Origin: Stratiolaelaps scimitus
Taxonomy: Eukaryota > Arthropoda > Arachnida > Mesostigmata > Laelapidae
Reading direction: 5' to 3'
Length of the DNA: 64,000 bases
Assembly: GCA_019614645.1 (NCBI GenBank)
Contig: JABWDB010000048.1
Span: 2,177,501-2,241,500 of the forward strand
Shown: positions 11,662 to 21,640 of the stretch, in pieces
Position numbering within the stretch: position 1 is the first letter of the stretch
Layout: every line of letters begins with the position of its first letter
Program-made: the position numbers and the translations under genes
Notes under the pieces: generated by a model
Told to the model about the DNA's origin: nothing
The model's input: the letters and a program-made list of their open reading frames with translations, nothing else
Database searches by the model: none

Positions 11662-14600
11662 TGCACAAATAGACTGTTTGACAAGTTTTCAAGCTGTTGT
11701 TAGCTAAAATGCATAGAGACTCATGTTTTATGTTCTCCACGCATACCCGTGTGCACCAGAAATTCAAAGCAACTGTATCAGTCTGACGGCATATGCGCGC
11801 CGATCCAGCATCCAATCTGAAGCCTGGTCCAGGGATGCAATAGCCCATATACATTTGTAGGAGACTTTTCTGGCGGTCATTCTACTTTCGGTGTGAATTC
11901 GGTCTTGAAACGGAGCCAACTGCTTACCAAACCAATAGTGATCATAGTCCACCAGCAGAGTCATAAAACAATGGGTAATACACGAGAGAGATCGCCAGAT
12001 GATAACCCTGGCAACAACCAATGGCTAGGTAGATTACGTTATGTCAATGTATCTATGTCATACATGCTTTCCTGCGGTGTCCCTGAACTGAGATGCTCAA
12101 CGTCCGTACGATGCCGGCATAAATAAGTCAATGATGTCCAATCGAATTTAATCATCGATAGACCTATGCTGAAACAATATGCGAACAACTCTGCATCATA
12201 CCTTACATAGTAGTATATACAATAGTTCTTTGTCGGTGCAGCTTATTAGTGAAGTCTGCCTCTATCTTTGCTCGCTGCGCCGTTCGAGCACAACCACTTA
12301 CGATTACTAAGCAGAGGTCTCAGGTGCGGGCGGATGAACGTGTTTGAAGGTGAGAGAGGCGTAAGGGGACACGCAGAGATCCGACCTCAGTTGCGTGACT
12401 CGACGTAACTCTAGCCTCGGCCGCTGCTGCTCGTCGTATTCTTATTGTATCCATCCCCAAAGTACGTTGCCATTTTACCAGGACAGACTCGAGGAACTCA
12501 CTCAGTCAGCCACCGCTGAGGGCCTGGCTGTGCTCACACGACGTCTGCTGCCAATAGCTGTCTGGGGCCATCATAGCGTGCGAGACTATTTTGTGTTTGT
12601 CTATTTGGCTGCCTCCATTTCCGTTCACACTCTCTCTCTCTCTATCTTTTTCCGAGGGTCGTGACTCGCTGATGACGTACATACGTTGTACTAGAGGTAG
12701 TGTTTCCTTTTGCGTTTTTCTTCAACCCCCTTTTCCCCCACCGTGTTTTCCTATGTGCCTGTTATTATGGTTGTCTGTATATTTCGTGTGGGCGTCTGCG
12801 TTCCCAGTGCAACTTCTTCTTCCTGACCAACATCATGCGGGTGCTCGTCTCCAAACTCCGCAGTTCGCACGGGCAGGAGCCTATCCAGTTTCGGTGAGTA
12901 TTTACCCTGATTCGAAGAGTGACGGAAGCGTTACCTACCTAGGTGAACCCTTGGAGGTGTTTAGACAGGTACACTGATCTTCCAGAATTCTTTACTCCTT
13001 AACGTTTTTCCAGCAATGTCCTCATCGAATATACATGTATAAATAATAATAATAATAACTTAATTGAAAAATACGCTAGTAAATACCGCATCCATTCGTA
13101 TGTGCCCTAAATTTTGCAGGCTGCATTCTCAGCCAACATTTAACACTGGTTCGTAAGACAGACCCCCTTAAATGCAAAATGTGCCACGGTGGGTATCGAA
13201 CCCATGTACCCACGTGTCTCCTCTGATTACATCACGCCACCGGGCTCGACCGCTGGATAATCTGTGGAGACTATAATATTAGATACCTAGTGCCTGCCTC
13301 GCTAGTAACTATGATCAAGTTCGAGCACGTTAATAGTGGTGCCCACCTCCTGGGCAGTCCCACGCGAGTATTCCTATTTTAATATAAAGACGAAACGAAT
13401 ACACAGTGGGCCACAGTGACAGTATCCTTTTTCCTCTGATCACTTAAGAATTCGTTCCTGAATACGTTTAAACAAACGCAATTATAAGCAATATCAAGAT
13501 AAAGAACTCAAAAGTGAAGTTTGTAGAGTACCCCGGTAAGATATAATAACATTTTATTTTCTATTGATTCATTGAGTTGAAGTCACCAAGGAATATCCAC
13601 ATAGAAATGACTAATATCAATTTTTATCTCACATGCAACACCTGCCTTGTGAGCCTTTTCTTTCGAGGGCCTTATCCCCTGTATCAAATGTACGTATATC
13701 CGGAGGATTTGTTTCAGATCCTGGCTCTTACTGGATGTTGCTCTCTGGATAATGCAATGATATGAGCTAAGCCTTTCATTGAAACCTTTCGCTGATGGTG
13801 ATAACGTACGAAACATACCCCCTACGAACAGGGGAGAATATACGAACTCCTCTTTTCTAGAAGAGGCTCTAGCACTTTTCGATGTTGCTAATGCGCTCAC
13901 TATTTATATGGGTATATCCCTCTTGCTAGAACAGACGTACGGTTAGTCGCTACTATGAGAGACCCCAAAATCTCTCTCAATTTTCTTTTTGGCTCGCACT
14001 CACAAGACACTTGTACCTCTGGGGTAGTTTTTAGCGGCGAACAACCTCAAACTGGCCCTTGAGCGCCAAAATGACACAGCCGACCGCAACTGGCTACAGT
14101 GCAGTCAATCCTTGCACGACGGATGCAGTCAGAGCCTCGTGAGAGGGTCTCTGTACCAGAGTGAATTTTGCCTAGTTTGTATATCTCGTTTCGTCGTCCT
14201 TCTTCCGTGTTTGTCCTTCCATCCTATTTTCGCTTCCCAAAACCTTCTGTGGCTGCTCAACTACTCCGGCTGGCGCTATGCGTTGACTCGTTCGTGCTCC
14301 CCACCGTTGTTATTGTACAACTACCGTTTGGCATCATGGTCTTGATAACATGCCGGTCTTGCGGCCTCGGATTGCCCCCACAGGAAAGCTGCCCGCGCCG
14401 TTATGATACTGTTCCCGCTGTTCGGGATGCATTTCCTGCTGGGACTCTACCGGGTACCCGACTACTGCGGAGGCCTGACCTTATACGCGTACTTCAGCAA
14501 AGCGTCGGATGGCCTCCAGGGCACCTTTGTAGCATTCCTATTCTGCTATCTCAATGGAGAGGTGAGCGCTCCTACTTCTCGATGCTTTTTCAGGCTGATT

Positions 14601-15228
14601 GATGCCCCGAATGATAAGACGATAACAAACAGTTTTGAGAGACAACTGTAATTCAAGTTGCTTATCATATATCAGCAATATGATCCCGCTGGCCATAATT
14701 GCTCTGCCAAGTAGTGCTACATATATGAATCGTGTATACCACAAATGATGTTTTTGCCTGATAAATAAATATGTCCGGCAGAAATATCATTCTTATTATA
14801 ATGAGTCCTCTGCGTACAGTGTTTAACTTGGCTATTCTCAGCAATCATGAAGAACTACAATAGTATAGTACCTGCGCAAACTAAACCAATCTTTGCCGCC
14901 TTACGAAACAGTTTTGAATATGCTTCGTACATTTATTCTACTATGCTGCTGTTTCTTGTATCGCCGTTATCTATCTGTTATATATACGGGATGCCAAAAA
15001 TTACTATATATATATATGTATATATAGGTGCACCACCTTCTGAAGCGTTCGTATGGCCGGTACGCGCTCCGGCGCGGAATCAACGGTGGCCGAGGAGCTC
15101 GGCTCGCCGCCAGGATGTCCTTCTCTACGCACGTATCCTCTGTCGCCGAGACCAACGTTCGCTGTTGCGACGTCACAAAACCGCTCACCCAGCCGAATCC
15201 GCCTAAAATACATGACACCGACTGCTAA
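7330..15228 (+). CDS. Class B1 (secretin-type) G-protein-coupled receptor, 3' part of gene, six exons
   Basis: Six exons with GT-AG borders join in phase (7330-7480, 7636-7699, 8769-8832, 12808-12893, 14384-14561, 15028-15228) into 247 residues plus stop. They encode a plasma-membrane peptide-hormone receptor from TM3 to the C-tail. Visible class B hallmarks are the TM3 run WMFCEGFYLH with its disulfide cysteine upstream (WLCRS), the ECL2 cysteine (DCEVTGGWLEW), TM5 ending NIMRVLVSKLR, the TM6 start RKAARAVMILFPLFG, and the TM7 end FLFCYLNGEV. The usual GWGxP of TM4 reads GWVMP. From family knowledge, WMFCEG.YLH..LV.AF recalls calcitonin/DH31-type receptors, but PDF and related receptors are not excluded. 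The N-terminal hormone-binding domain, TM1 and TM2 were not found in 1-7329. Introns contain SINE fragments, long (AT)n tracts and a deleted mariner. Family assignment is firm; subtype is not. Confidence 0.9.
7636..7699 (+). CDS. Class B GPCR exon: TM4
   Basis: The acceptor is cttacag and the donor is GA|gtgagt. The split codon G+TT gives Val. The exon continues MPAFFLVIYGSMVYSGKNIS, the hydrophobic TM4 followed by the start of ECL2. Confidence 0.88.
8769..8832 (+). CDS. Class B GPCR exon: ECL2 and start of TM5
   Basis: The acceptor is cttgcttttag and the donor is GTG|gttagt. The split codon GA+C gives Asp, followed by CEVTGGWLEW and APSLLCLV. The cysteine is the expected partner of the TM3 cysteine. 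A 52-bp (AT)n tract begins 20 bp past the donor. Confidence 0.88.
8852..8903. repeat. (AT)n microsatellite, 52 bp
   Basis: A pure AT dinucleotide tract in the receptor intron. It creates spurious Tyr-Ile frames on both strands. Confidence 0.98.
8904..10870. other. Receptor intron without recognised gene
   Basis: Mostly AT-rich. A GC-rich island at about 10180-10640 contains a TATA-like box on the - strand (ctataaaaagtg, about 10446-10457) and open frames without family similarity. It could be an independent promoter or a decayed repeat; nothing decides. Confidence 0.35.
10876..11618 (+). mobile_element. Internally deleted mariner transposon
   Basis: The 26-bp terminal inverted repeats start TTATGTTGGAACG on the left and end CGTTCCAACCTAA on the right. 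The inner 21 bp (10881-10901 against 11593-11613) are perfectly inverted. TA dinucleotides flank both ends, as expected for mariner target-site duplication. At 743 bp it is well short of the usual 1.3 kb. Transposase pieces remain: an HTH segment around 11098-11190 (WFKKFRSGDF, then a VIDDDVLK-like stretch) fused directly to the C-terminal catalytic part (HPPYSPDLAPSDYHLF at about 11325). The middle with the first two catalytic Asp residues is lost. It lies in the receptor's intron between 8832 and 12808, inside a TA microsatellite. Confidence 0.9.
11149..11541 (+). pseudogene. Mariner transposase remnant, deleted in the middle
   Basis: The open frame carries SGKPTVIDDDVLK from the N-terminal DNA-binding half, then about 30 unrelated residues, then WETAPHPPYSPDLAPSDYHLF with the third catalytic Asp of a DD34D transposase, and a C-terminal tail with a KKFNSREDVEKGL-like segment. 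Both earlier catalytic residues are missing, so it cannot encode an active enzyme. The element could only move if a related transposase acted in trans. Confidence 0.85.
12808..12893 (+). CDS. Class B GPCR exon: TM5 end and ICL3
   Basis: The acceptor is cgttcccag and the donor is CG|gtgagt. It codes CNFFFLTNIMRVLVSKLR, then a basic ICL3. Joined to the previous exon it aligns without gaps to class B TM5 (pattern LxNxxFLxNIxRVLxxKLR, from family knowledge). Confidence 0.9.
13140..13262 (-). repeat. tRNA-derived SINE copy
   Basis: On the - strand, GGTGGCGTGATGTAATCAG (A-box-like) is followed about 30 bp later by GGGTTCGATACCCACC (B box with its paired stem). It is too diverged at the ends to fold as a full tRNA, so a tRNA-derived SINE or pseudo-tRNA is the better call. 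Confidence 0.6.
14384..14561 (+). CDS. Class B GPCR exon: TM6 and TM7
   Basis: The acceptor is gcccccacag and the donor is GAG|gtgagc. The split codon CG+G gives Arg. It codes KAARAVMILFPLFGMHFLL (TM6), then a third extracellular loop with two adjacent family-typical aromatic/polar stretches, and TM7 ending FLFCYLNGE. The GC-richer codons contrast with the flanking introns. Confidence 0.92.
15028..15228 (+). CDS. Class B GPCR terminal exon: cytoplasmic tail
   Basis: GAG|GTG completes the NGEV motif, followed by HHLLKRSYGRY (helix 8 region), an Arg-rich segment, Ser/Thr residues suited to phosphorylation, a Cys-Cys pair and TAA. The acceptor is unusual: the expected pyrimidine tract is replaced by a TA-repeat ending tatatatag. 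A different last exon further downstream could also be used. Confidence 0.82.
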   Translation: MHHLLKRSYGRYALRRGINGGRGARLAARMSFSTHVSSVAETNVRCCDVTKPLTQPNPPKIHDTDC

Positions 15229-15500
15229 CCAACGACCACGCTAACTCTTTGTCTCTATCTCTCTCTCTCTCTCTTTCTACCATCATTGTGTCACATTGTC
15301 GCTTTTCACCGTCGAACACAGCGAGCTGAAGAAGAGGATGCACATATGCGTTCGACGTAAAGCACACGACAAATTCATACGCGGAAAACTTTCATAAGGA
15401 CACACACGAACCATCCATAAACAAACTAACAAAAGAGAAGCGAACGGGCGTGAGGCGGTTGTGATAATAACTCATGGAATATAATAATAATTATTATTAT

Positions 15501-15535
<35 letters not shown>

Positions 15536-15929
15536 TAACATTCATAATGGCAATGACGATAATTATAATGAATAATTTCTATGATAATATTATTCACAAC
15601 AGCAATTACCAGCCAGCTATGACCATTATAATTATTTAGTCTTAGCTATCACTACTAATTTCTCACTAATTAACCACCGAGCTAACTGTGACGCACCTAC
15701 TTACAATACTAAATAGCACCTGGACGACTTACTTAATCTAACAAATTGATGAGTGCAGACAGTGCAATATCACCGATATTCGAAGGATAAATCATAGGCA
15801 GTATGTGGCCATTTGCACAGTATATGTGACTATTAGCTCGTATGGCGGCCACTCCACGAGGTGTATCGCACTGTATGTTGCCGGTCAATAACAGCATCGT
15901 AGAAAATGAACAGCTCCTAGGACAAAAGT

Positions 15930-16012
15930 AAAAGGTAAAGGTTTAATGGTTTATTGAGGGAGCTGCAATTTTACAATGCTTAAGTTCTCTTTCATGTCAC
16001 ACGGCAGGGCAG
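15930..16012 (-). repeat. SINE 3' half, reversed
   Basis: The - strand reads TGTGACATGAAAGAGAACTT, then AAGCATTGTAAAATTGCAG and a poly-A-like end CAATAAACCATTAAACC. It matches the distal half of the SINE at 23797-23965. Confidence 0.65.
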
Positions 16013-16232
16013 TTATTGAAAAACATATTTTTCACAGGAAAGGATAAATGCACACACGTCTGCTGTTCAATGTCACAATGAGAGATCAACTAGATGACAA
16101 CAGATGAAAAAAAAAACATCTATGAGTGTATTTAAAACCGTGCAGCATAAAACTTCGATATTCAGATTGCAGCTAGTGCTTCTTCTCGTTGGCTTCGTTC
16201 CTCGGGTGGCGTATCTAGTTTATGGGCGCTTG

Positions 16233-16418
16233 ATGAAATCGTTTATTGTTTTCGCATCGTTATTGATTGGCGTCTCAAGCAGTTGTTACGCCACCGACAA
16301 ACAGATGACCATGCCACAAGCCTCACCACAGTATCGTGAAAATAGAACTCCTCCAATGAATCATCATCTGCTGTCCAAACTAACGAGTTACACGTATGCT
16401 GAGCATCGTGCGATATGA
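16233..16418 (+). CDS. Small secreted-peptide-like ORF (hypothetical)
   Basis: The frame starts at an internal ATG with MKSFIVFASLLIGVSSSCYA, a textbook signal peptide shape (Lys, hydrophobic core, Ala at the likely cleavage site). A polar 41-residue remainder with a QYRENRTPPM stretch follows. The longer frame begins at 16104. There are no homologues I recognise, few cysteines and no splice context, so it may be chance. Confidence 0.22.
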   Translation: MKSFIVFASLLIGVSSSCYATDKQMTMPQASPQYRENRTPPMNHHLLSKLTSYTYAEHRAI

Positions 16419-17935
16419 GGAACAATGGGATTTTACGACATGACCCAATTACAAGGTGCATTTAGGGAAAGAACTCTTGGCGACGAGCTCAACAATCCTA
16501 GCCACACATTAACGAAATGTAGCTTTTAGGACTTATTGAATACCTACATATAGATATATATATATATATATACATGTATAGTGCTAGTAGTAACGAATAC
16601 TAATATGAATACAATTGACAAAAAAAAATTCATAAATCAGTTGAAACCGATAATATATAACAATAGTAACAATACTGCTGAATTGTCTCCACGGTGAGTC
16701 GTTGGGACGAATAGTTTTGCGTACGAATTACGTATGTCGCCTCCAACTCAATTCAACCGGAAAGAGAACGGACGATATCGTTAATGATGGGCTAATCCTG
16801 GTCCATGGTAATGTGCATATAGACTGAATGACGGGTAGAGTATATGTGCACTTTGGCGTGAAGCCGTGAAGTGGCTTTGTTCTTCAGACTAGTGTTTTTT
16901 TTTCCGGCTTCTGTCTGGCGAACAATTTATATTGCACTTACATTGTCTAGATGTCCTCGGTGTGTCGCTGCATGAACCATGTTTGGATTGCTCTGTTGAT
17001 CCATTGATCGATCGGATCATGTATATATACACATAGGGAGGCAGACATTGCAGAGGGACAGTTTTCGGGGTTCCGCAATTGGAGCGCCCCTCGTCCCCCC
17101 AGAGTGATGATGTATGGACAACAACAGATCGACGCTGTGTGTGATGAATTACATGACAGTAAACAAGTATAGCAATGTGTCCAGTGTTGGACATCGTGTC
17201 TACCCTCTAACACAGGCAGACATGTGTATGGCGCGTACAGAACATGTGTACAAAGGAGTGCACCCACTATAATCATTATATATATATATACATATACATG
17301 GTAGCAAGAGTTTACTGTATGTGCAGCTGTATACCACCTATATATATATATATATATATATAAGTGTATCGTCGTCAGACATCATTCAAACAGGCAAGCT
17401 ACCCAATCATATGTGTACACACATACCATGTCGCATTCAATTGAAAGTTGCAAATGATGGTCGCACCCACATATGTGGATCGACCAGGTACGCTGCGATC
17501 AGCGATAACGCCTACGCGTAATGAGCGTCTCCTTATTCGACGACGACGACGACGTCTACGAGGATATGTAGACGGAATCGACAAATGCTCTGACGGCAGT
17601 TGAGTGTAGGAGCTTTGATCTTATCTTTGTTAGTAGGCAACTTTGAGCATCGCCGAAACGAAGCCTTTCGTGTCAAAATCGCGCGATCACAAACAAAGGT
17701 CTAAAAAAGCAGAATACGAAGCCGGAGTAATAATTATCATATCGTACCACCATGGACATCATTCGATTAGGCCGGCCCCAAAAAATTTGTCGGCTAACCA
17801 TCATGTTTATATTTCGGTGTAGACACGATTACGAGGAACGTGCCTGCGAAATGTGTTCGTACAAGTAATATCTCGTAGCGATGGAATAATTATAGGGTAA
17901 TAAGATGTTGCTGGAAGCTAACGTGCAGTCAGTGC

Positions 17936-17972
<37 letters not shown>

Positions 17973-18728
17973 GCGTGTCCACTATGAATGCCAGCAGAAG
18001 ACATCACTCACATAATAATAATGAGCAAAAATACTCGTTAGTATATTACACTCCATATGTTTGTGTTATATGATCGTGTTCTCATCCAGTTGAGACTCAC
18101 TCCTATAGCAACAGTGCCAACAATTGTTTATAATATATATATATATATATCGCTATAATGCCATAGCATGCTCACTGCGTCGATGAATGAGCCGGACCTT
18201 CTTCGAGTCCTCGCCCATGGAAGTGGCCATGAACCCGATTAATCACAACATTGTCAGGATAGTAGCACACACCCACATAACGAGCGGTACTTCGCCACCG
18301 TATCACCTAATTGTAAATGTATTATTATGATGATAATGACTATTATTATTAGTTGATATATCTAATTGAGATTTGGTAAATGAAATTCTATAGATAGATT
18401 AACCGAATGAGAGGAAATAACGTTAGTCGTTTAATATATATATATATATATATACAGCTTGATACTGTAATGCGCAGTGCACTGGTGGTGCCATGGCGGA
18501 TAATTACAGATGATAGAATACACAACGCTATCTATCAAACACAATTGATAATCCATCCAGTCAATCCCACTCAATTAGATACAGACACTTGTAAGTATAC
18601 ACACATGAAAACTTCATCTTATTATTAATATTCTAAATACGGTTGTTGTTATAAAGTAATAAGTGTATGTACACAATACGTGCGTATTCAGTGTGCGTCT
18701 GCGCATTCCCATGGACTGGTGTATTTAT

Positions 18729-18768
<40 letters not shown>

Positions 18769-19734
18769 ATATGTATGTGATAACGGTGACACATTGACTT
18801 GTTCATATGAACAATAATAATGATGATTATTCTGCAAAATAATATAACCGTTTAGTAAACACATGCAGGCGATAACAACAACAACAACAGCAACCACAAC
18901 AACAACAACAAAATAAGGGCTGTCACAGTGATATTAACAATGTATTAATGACAATAACCTAATCCATAACTTCATGAAAAACAAGAAAAATAACAACACG
19001 TTCGTGCTACTAATTCAATAAAACCGTGCATATATACAGACCAACAAACACACAAGCGAAACAAGCAAAGCAAACATTAATAAATAAATAAATAAATCAC
19101 ACGAGAAACTAAAACAGGGAGGCTAATGAGTAACAGCAAAATAACAGAAATGAAAAACGTACGAGGTCGAAAATCGAGAGGGTTGACGAGAAATGAGAAA
19201 ATCTGGTTAAAATAAATGAATAAATAATACTATAATTTATTTACTAACCAACGGAGTCATGAATAATAATAATAATAATAACAATAGTACTAATAGTGTA
19301 CCCTCACACACGAGAGACTTCCTTTGCCCCTGACACATCTTTATGATCCTATAATATTGTCTGCATAATATTGCATAATTCCGCCGACCCCGCCCCCCCA
19401 TCATCTGCAAGATAATTTCATCCTGCAACGCAGCTTGGGTCATGGCGGCTGTGCTCTTCCTCGTTGCTAGATTTCATTTTTCTTGTTGCTTGTTATTTCT
19501 CTTTAATATAAATCGTAAGAAGATCGTACTTCTCGCAGCCTTGCCTCGTCGAGTTTAATCTGTGGCCCTTTTTGACGCGCCGCTCCGTTGCGCTCCGTCC
19601 TTAAAACCGCCCGTGCCGCGATCTCTCTAACCCGTGACATCCACGATAGGGACACAGAGTAGTCTGACATGACCACCGTGCCTGGCTGCTTGCCTGCCTG
19701 CTGTACCGTTGACATTGTCCCTGTTCCCTTGTAG

Positions 19735-19990
19735 GTTAACTCAGCAGCCGCTGCATGCTCGCAAGAAGCTTAGGATTGTCGGCGTCGGCGACCTAACTCC
19801 AGCTCGTGAACACGAGACGAACTGCGGTGACGGCCGGAGTCGAAGAGCCGGAACCACGATGTCGCCGTCGGCAACGAAGCTCAACCTAAATGCAGCTCCC
19901 GTCAGTGGCAGTACAAGCGACGCAGTCGGCCAAGGCGGCCGTAGGCCGTACGAGGAGGCGATGTCGCCGCTGATGCACCGACCGGATTAA
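19735..19990 (+). CDS. Putative terminal exon, unidentified gene
   Basis: A strong acceptor (ctgttcccttgtag) opens a frame beginning LTQQPLHARKKLRIVGVGDL with GC-rich codons and a polar, Ser/Ala/Arg-rich tail, ending TAA at 19990. It needs an upstream exon ending with two bases of a codon. The preceding receptor donor (14561) ends in phase 0, in which this exon would stop after 13 codons, so it is not a simple alternative receptor tail. The upstream partner is unknown. Confidence 0.35.
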
Positions 19991-20548
19991 AAGTTTGCAA
20001 GTCACTAAGCGACTAATGACACCTGCCATCAGCGACACGACAGCGGCTGTAATACGTAACAATATCAAGGGAGGCAAAAGCAGAGAAACGAGAAGAAGCT
20101 GGGGTAATAGGAATGGTTGCGTTCGACAGGTCTGCATAGGATCCTAGGACGATAGAACGGTACCAGGCACTGGCAGTGTCAACTTATCGATTGTATGTCC
20201 TAGACCTTTCCAGCCTGGACACATCCGTCCCCTGGTCACGTCCTATCTTAACCTAAGGGAAGAAGTTATAATAAGAAAAGGTGATGAAAAGATACTTTTC
20301 ATCGTCGGACACCGGATGGGTCTGCTATGAAGACGACAGGGCCTTGTGGGAAGCTGTAGTGGGAACGCTCGATGATCTGGTGGGGCCTACATGATGAAGA
20401 AGCAATTGCAATGGCGAACAGTGTCACTGGGAGATGACACACACAATCCAATCTCCTTTGAGACAGCACTCACAAAGAAACCGAAACTCTATACCAGTGT
20501 ACAGACGCCGCATCGAAAGATAGTCATACTACTTACCTGCCTTCGCAG

Positions 20549-20745
20549 TACTACTCGTGCAACTTATTTTAGTCCTTCATGTCGTCGACGATTCGACCTT
20601 TGAGGAGACCTACCTCGAACACAAGGACGAGGGATCACATACATCGAGTAGAGTATCGAGACGAGGCCCTCACACAGAAGCAAAGACCCGGCCCCGCCCT
20701 TTGTCAACCCAAACACTCGACGCCGCCTGCGACGAAGCACACTAA
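20549..20745 (+). CDS. Putative terminal exon, unidentified gene
   Basis: The acceptor cttacctgccttcgcag is excellent. The frame after it reads LLVQLILVLHVVDDSTFEET, then a charged, Ser/Thr/Arg-rich tail ending DAACDEAH and TAA at 20745. The hydrophobic start could be the end of a membrane helix. It requires a preceding exon ending with one base. It may belong with 19735-19990 or be a separate alternative 3' exon. No family recognised. Confidence 0.32.
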
Positions 20746-20799
20746 CAGTGGATAGAGGGTCATCCTACACTCGAGTAGCAGCTACTACTCGTCCATGCT

Positions 20800-21640
20800 T
20801 ATCCGACCCATCTTACTTTAGCCTTCCGTAACCTGTCGTAACCTACCTGATGTGGCCCCATCTATTTTGCCCCCGGTTCGTCCCGTTACCAAGCACCTCA
20901 CGGCGGAGAAGACGAGGGCCAGACACGCTTACGCACACAATCGGAGCCCGTCGGATAAGCGGCAGAGAACCAACAAAACAAGATCGAATCGCTGTGGATT
21001 CGTCGGTCCGCAACCGTCCCAATCGAGCCGAGTCTGACCAAGCCCAAGCAACAAGGTGCCTGCACGGAAACGGAGACAGAGCTTGCCGTGGGTCTACTCT
21101 ATCGCTCGCTGGCTCTCTCTCTCTCTCCTTATATCTCTTTGCCGAGTTGTTTGTGCACGACGCTCTGGCACCGGCAAGGGCGTCGCGGCTGAGGGGGACG
21201 CCAGCGATCGCGCAAGGGATCATCCCTGAATTGACACCCCCGAATTGGGTCGGGGACCCGACCAAGCCGCCTAAGCACGTCGCAGTGCGATCACCCATTG
21301 CTCGCCACGGCAATACGAGGCAGCGGAAGCGTCTTATCACCATCGTCGGGCGTTGCCAGCCGGTGCGATGTTATAGTCGCCTTGGTGGGGCCGGCCGGCC
21401 GGCCGGCCAGCCAGCCTTCCTTCCTTCCTTCAGCTATTCATAATGGAGACAACTTACTCTTGATGGATCGACCGACCACCAAACCTCCTGCTCCGGATGC
21501 CTGCCCTCTAGCGCAGTGTCGGTGTCGGCGTATGTATGTGCCTTTGTTGTAGTGCGGGCGCCCACTGAAGATATATTGCAGCTCGGGTTAAGCAGAGCAA
21601 GAGAGAGAGAGAGAGAGACATAGACACACACCCACTACGG
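20800..21640. other. GC-rich block, possible promoter/UTR, no identified protein
   Basis: The sequence is markedly GC-richer than its flanks, with CT/GA microsatellites (about 21114-21126 and 21599-21618) and a GGCC/CCTT low-complexity patch at about 21388-21432. Long frames exist on both strands (for example 20850-21443 +) but they pass through the low-complexity DNA and show no domain. Confidence 0.4.

Larger units (their letters stand above)
15229..19430. other. No confident gene; microsatellite-rich
   Basis: This holds the receptor's probable 3' UTR, an AAT-type microsatellite (about 15480-15535), many (AT)n tracts (17937-17969, 18131-18151, 18433-18454, 18734-18765), a reversed SINE tail (15930-16012) and one small secreted-peptide-like frame (16233-16418). 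Otherwise nothing is recognised. Confidence 0.5.

Noticed and set aside
20850..21443. 197-residue + strand ORF and 166-residue - strand ORF
   Set aside because: GC-rich, overlapping on both strands and passing through CT and GGCC low-complexity DNA; no domain.
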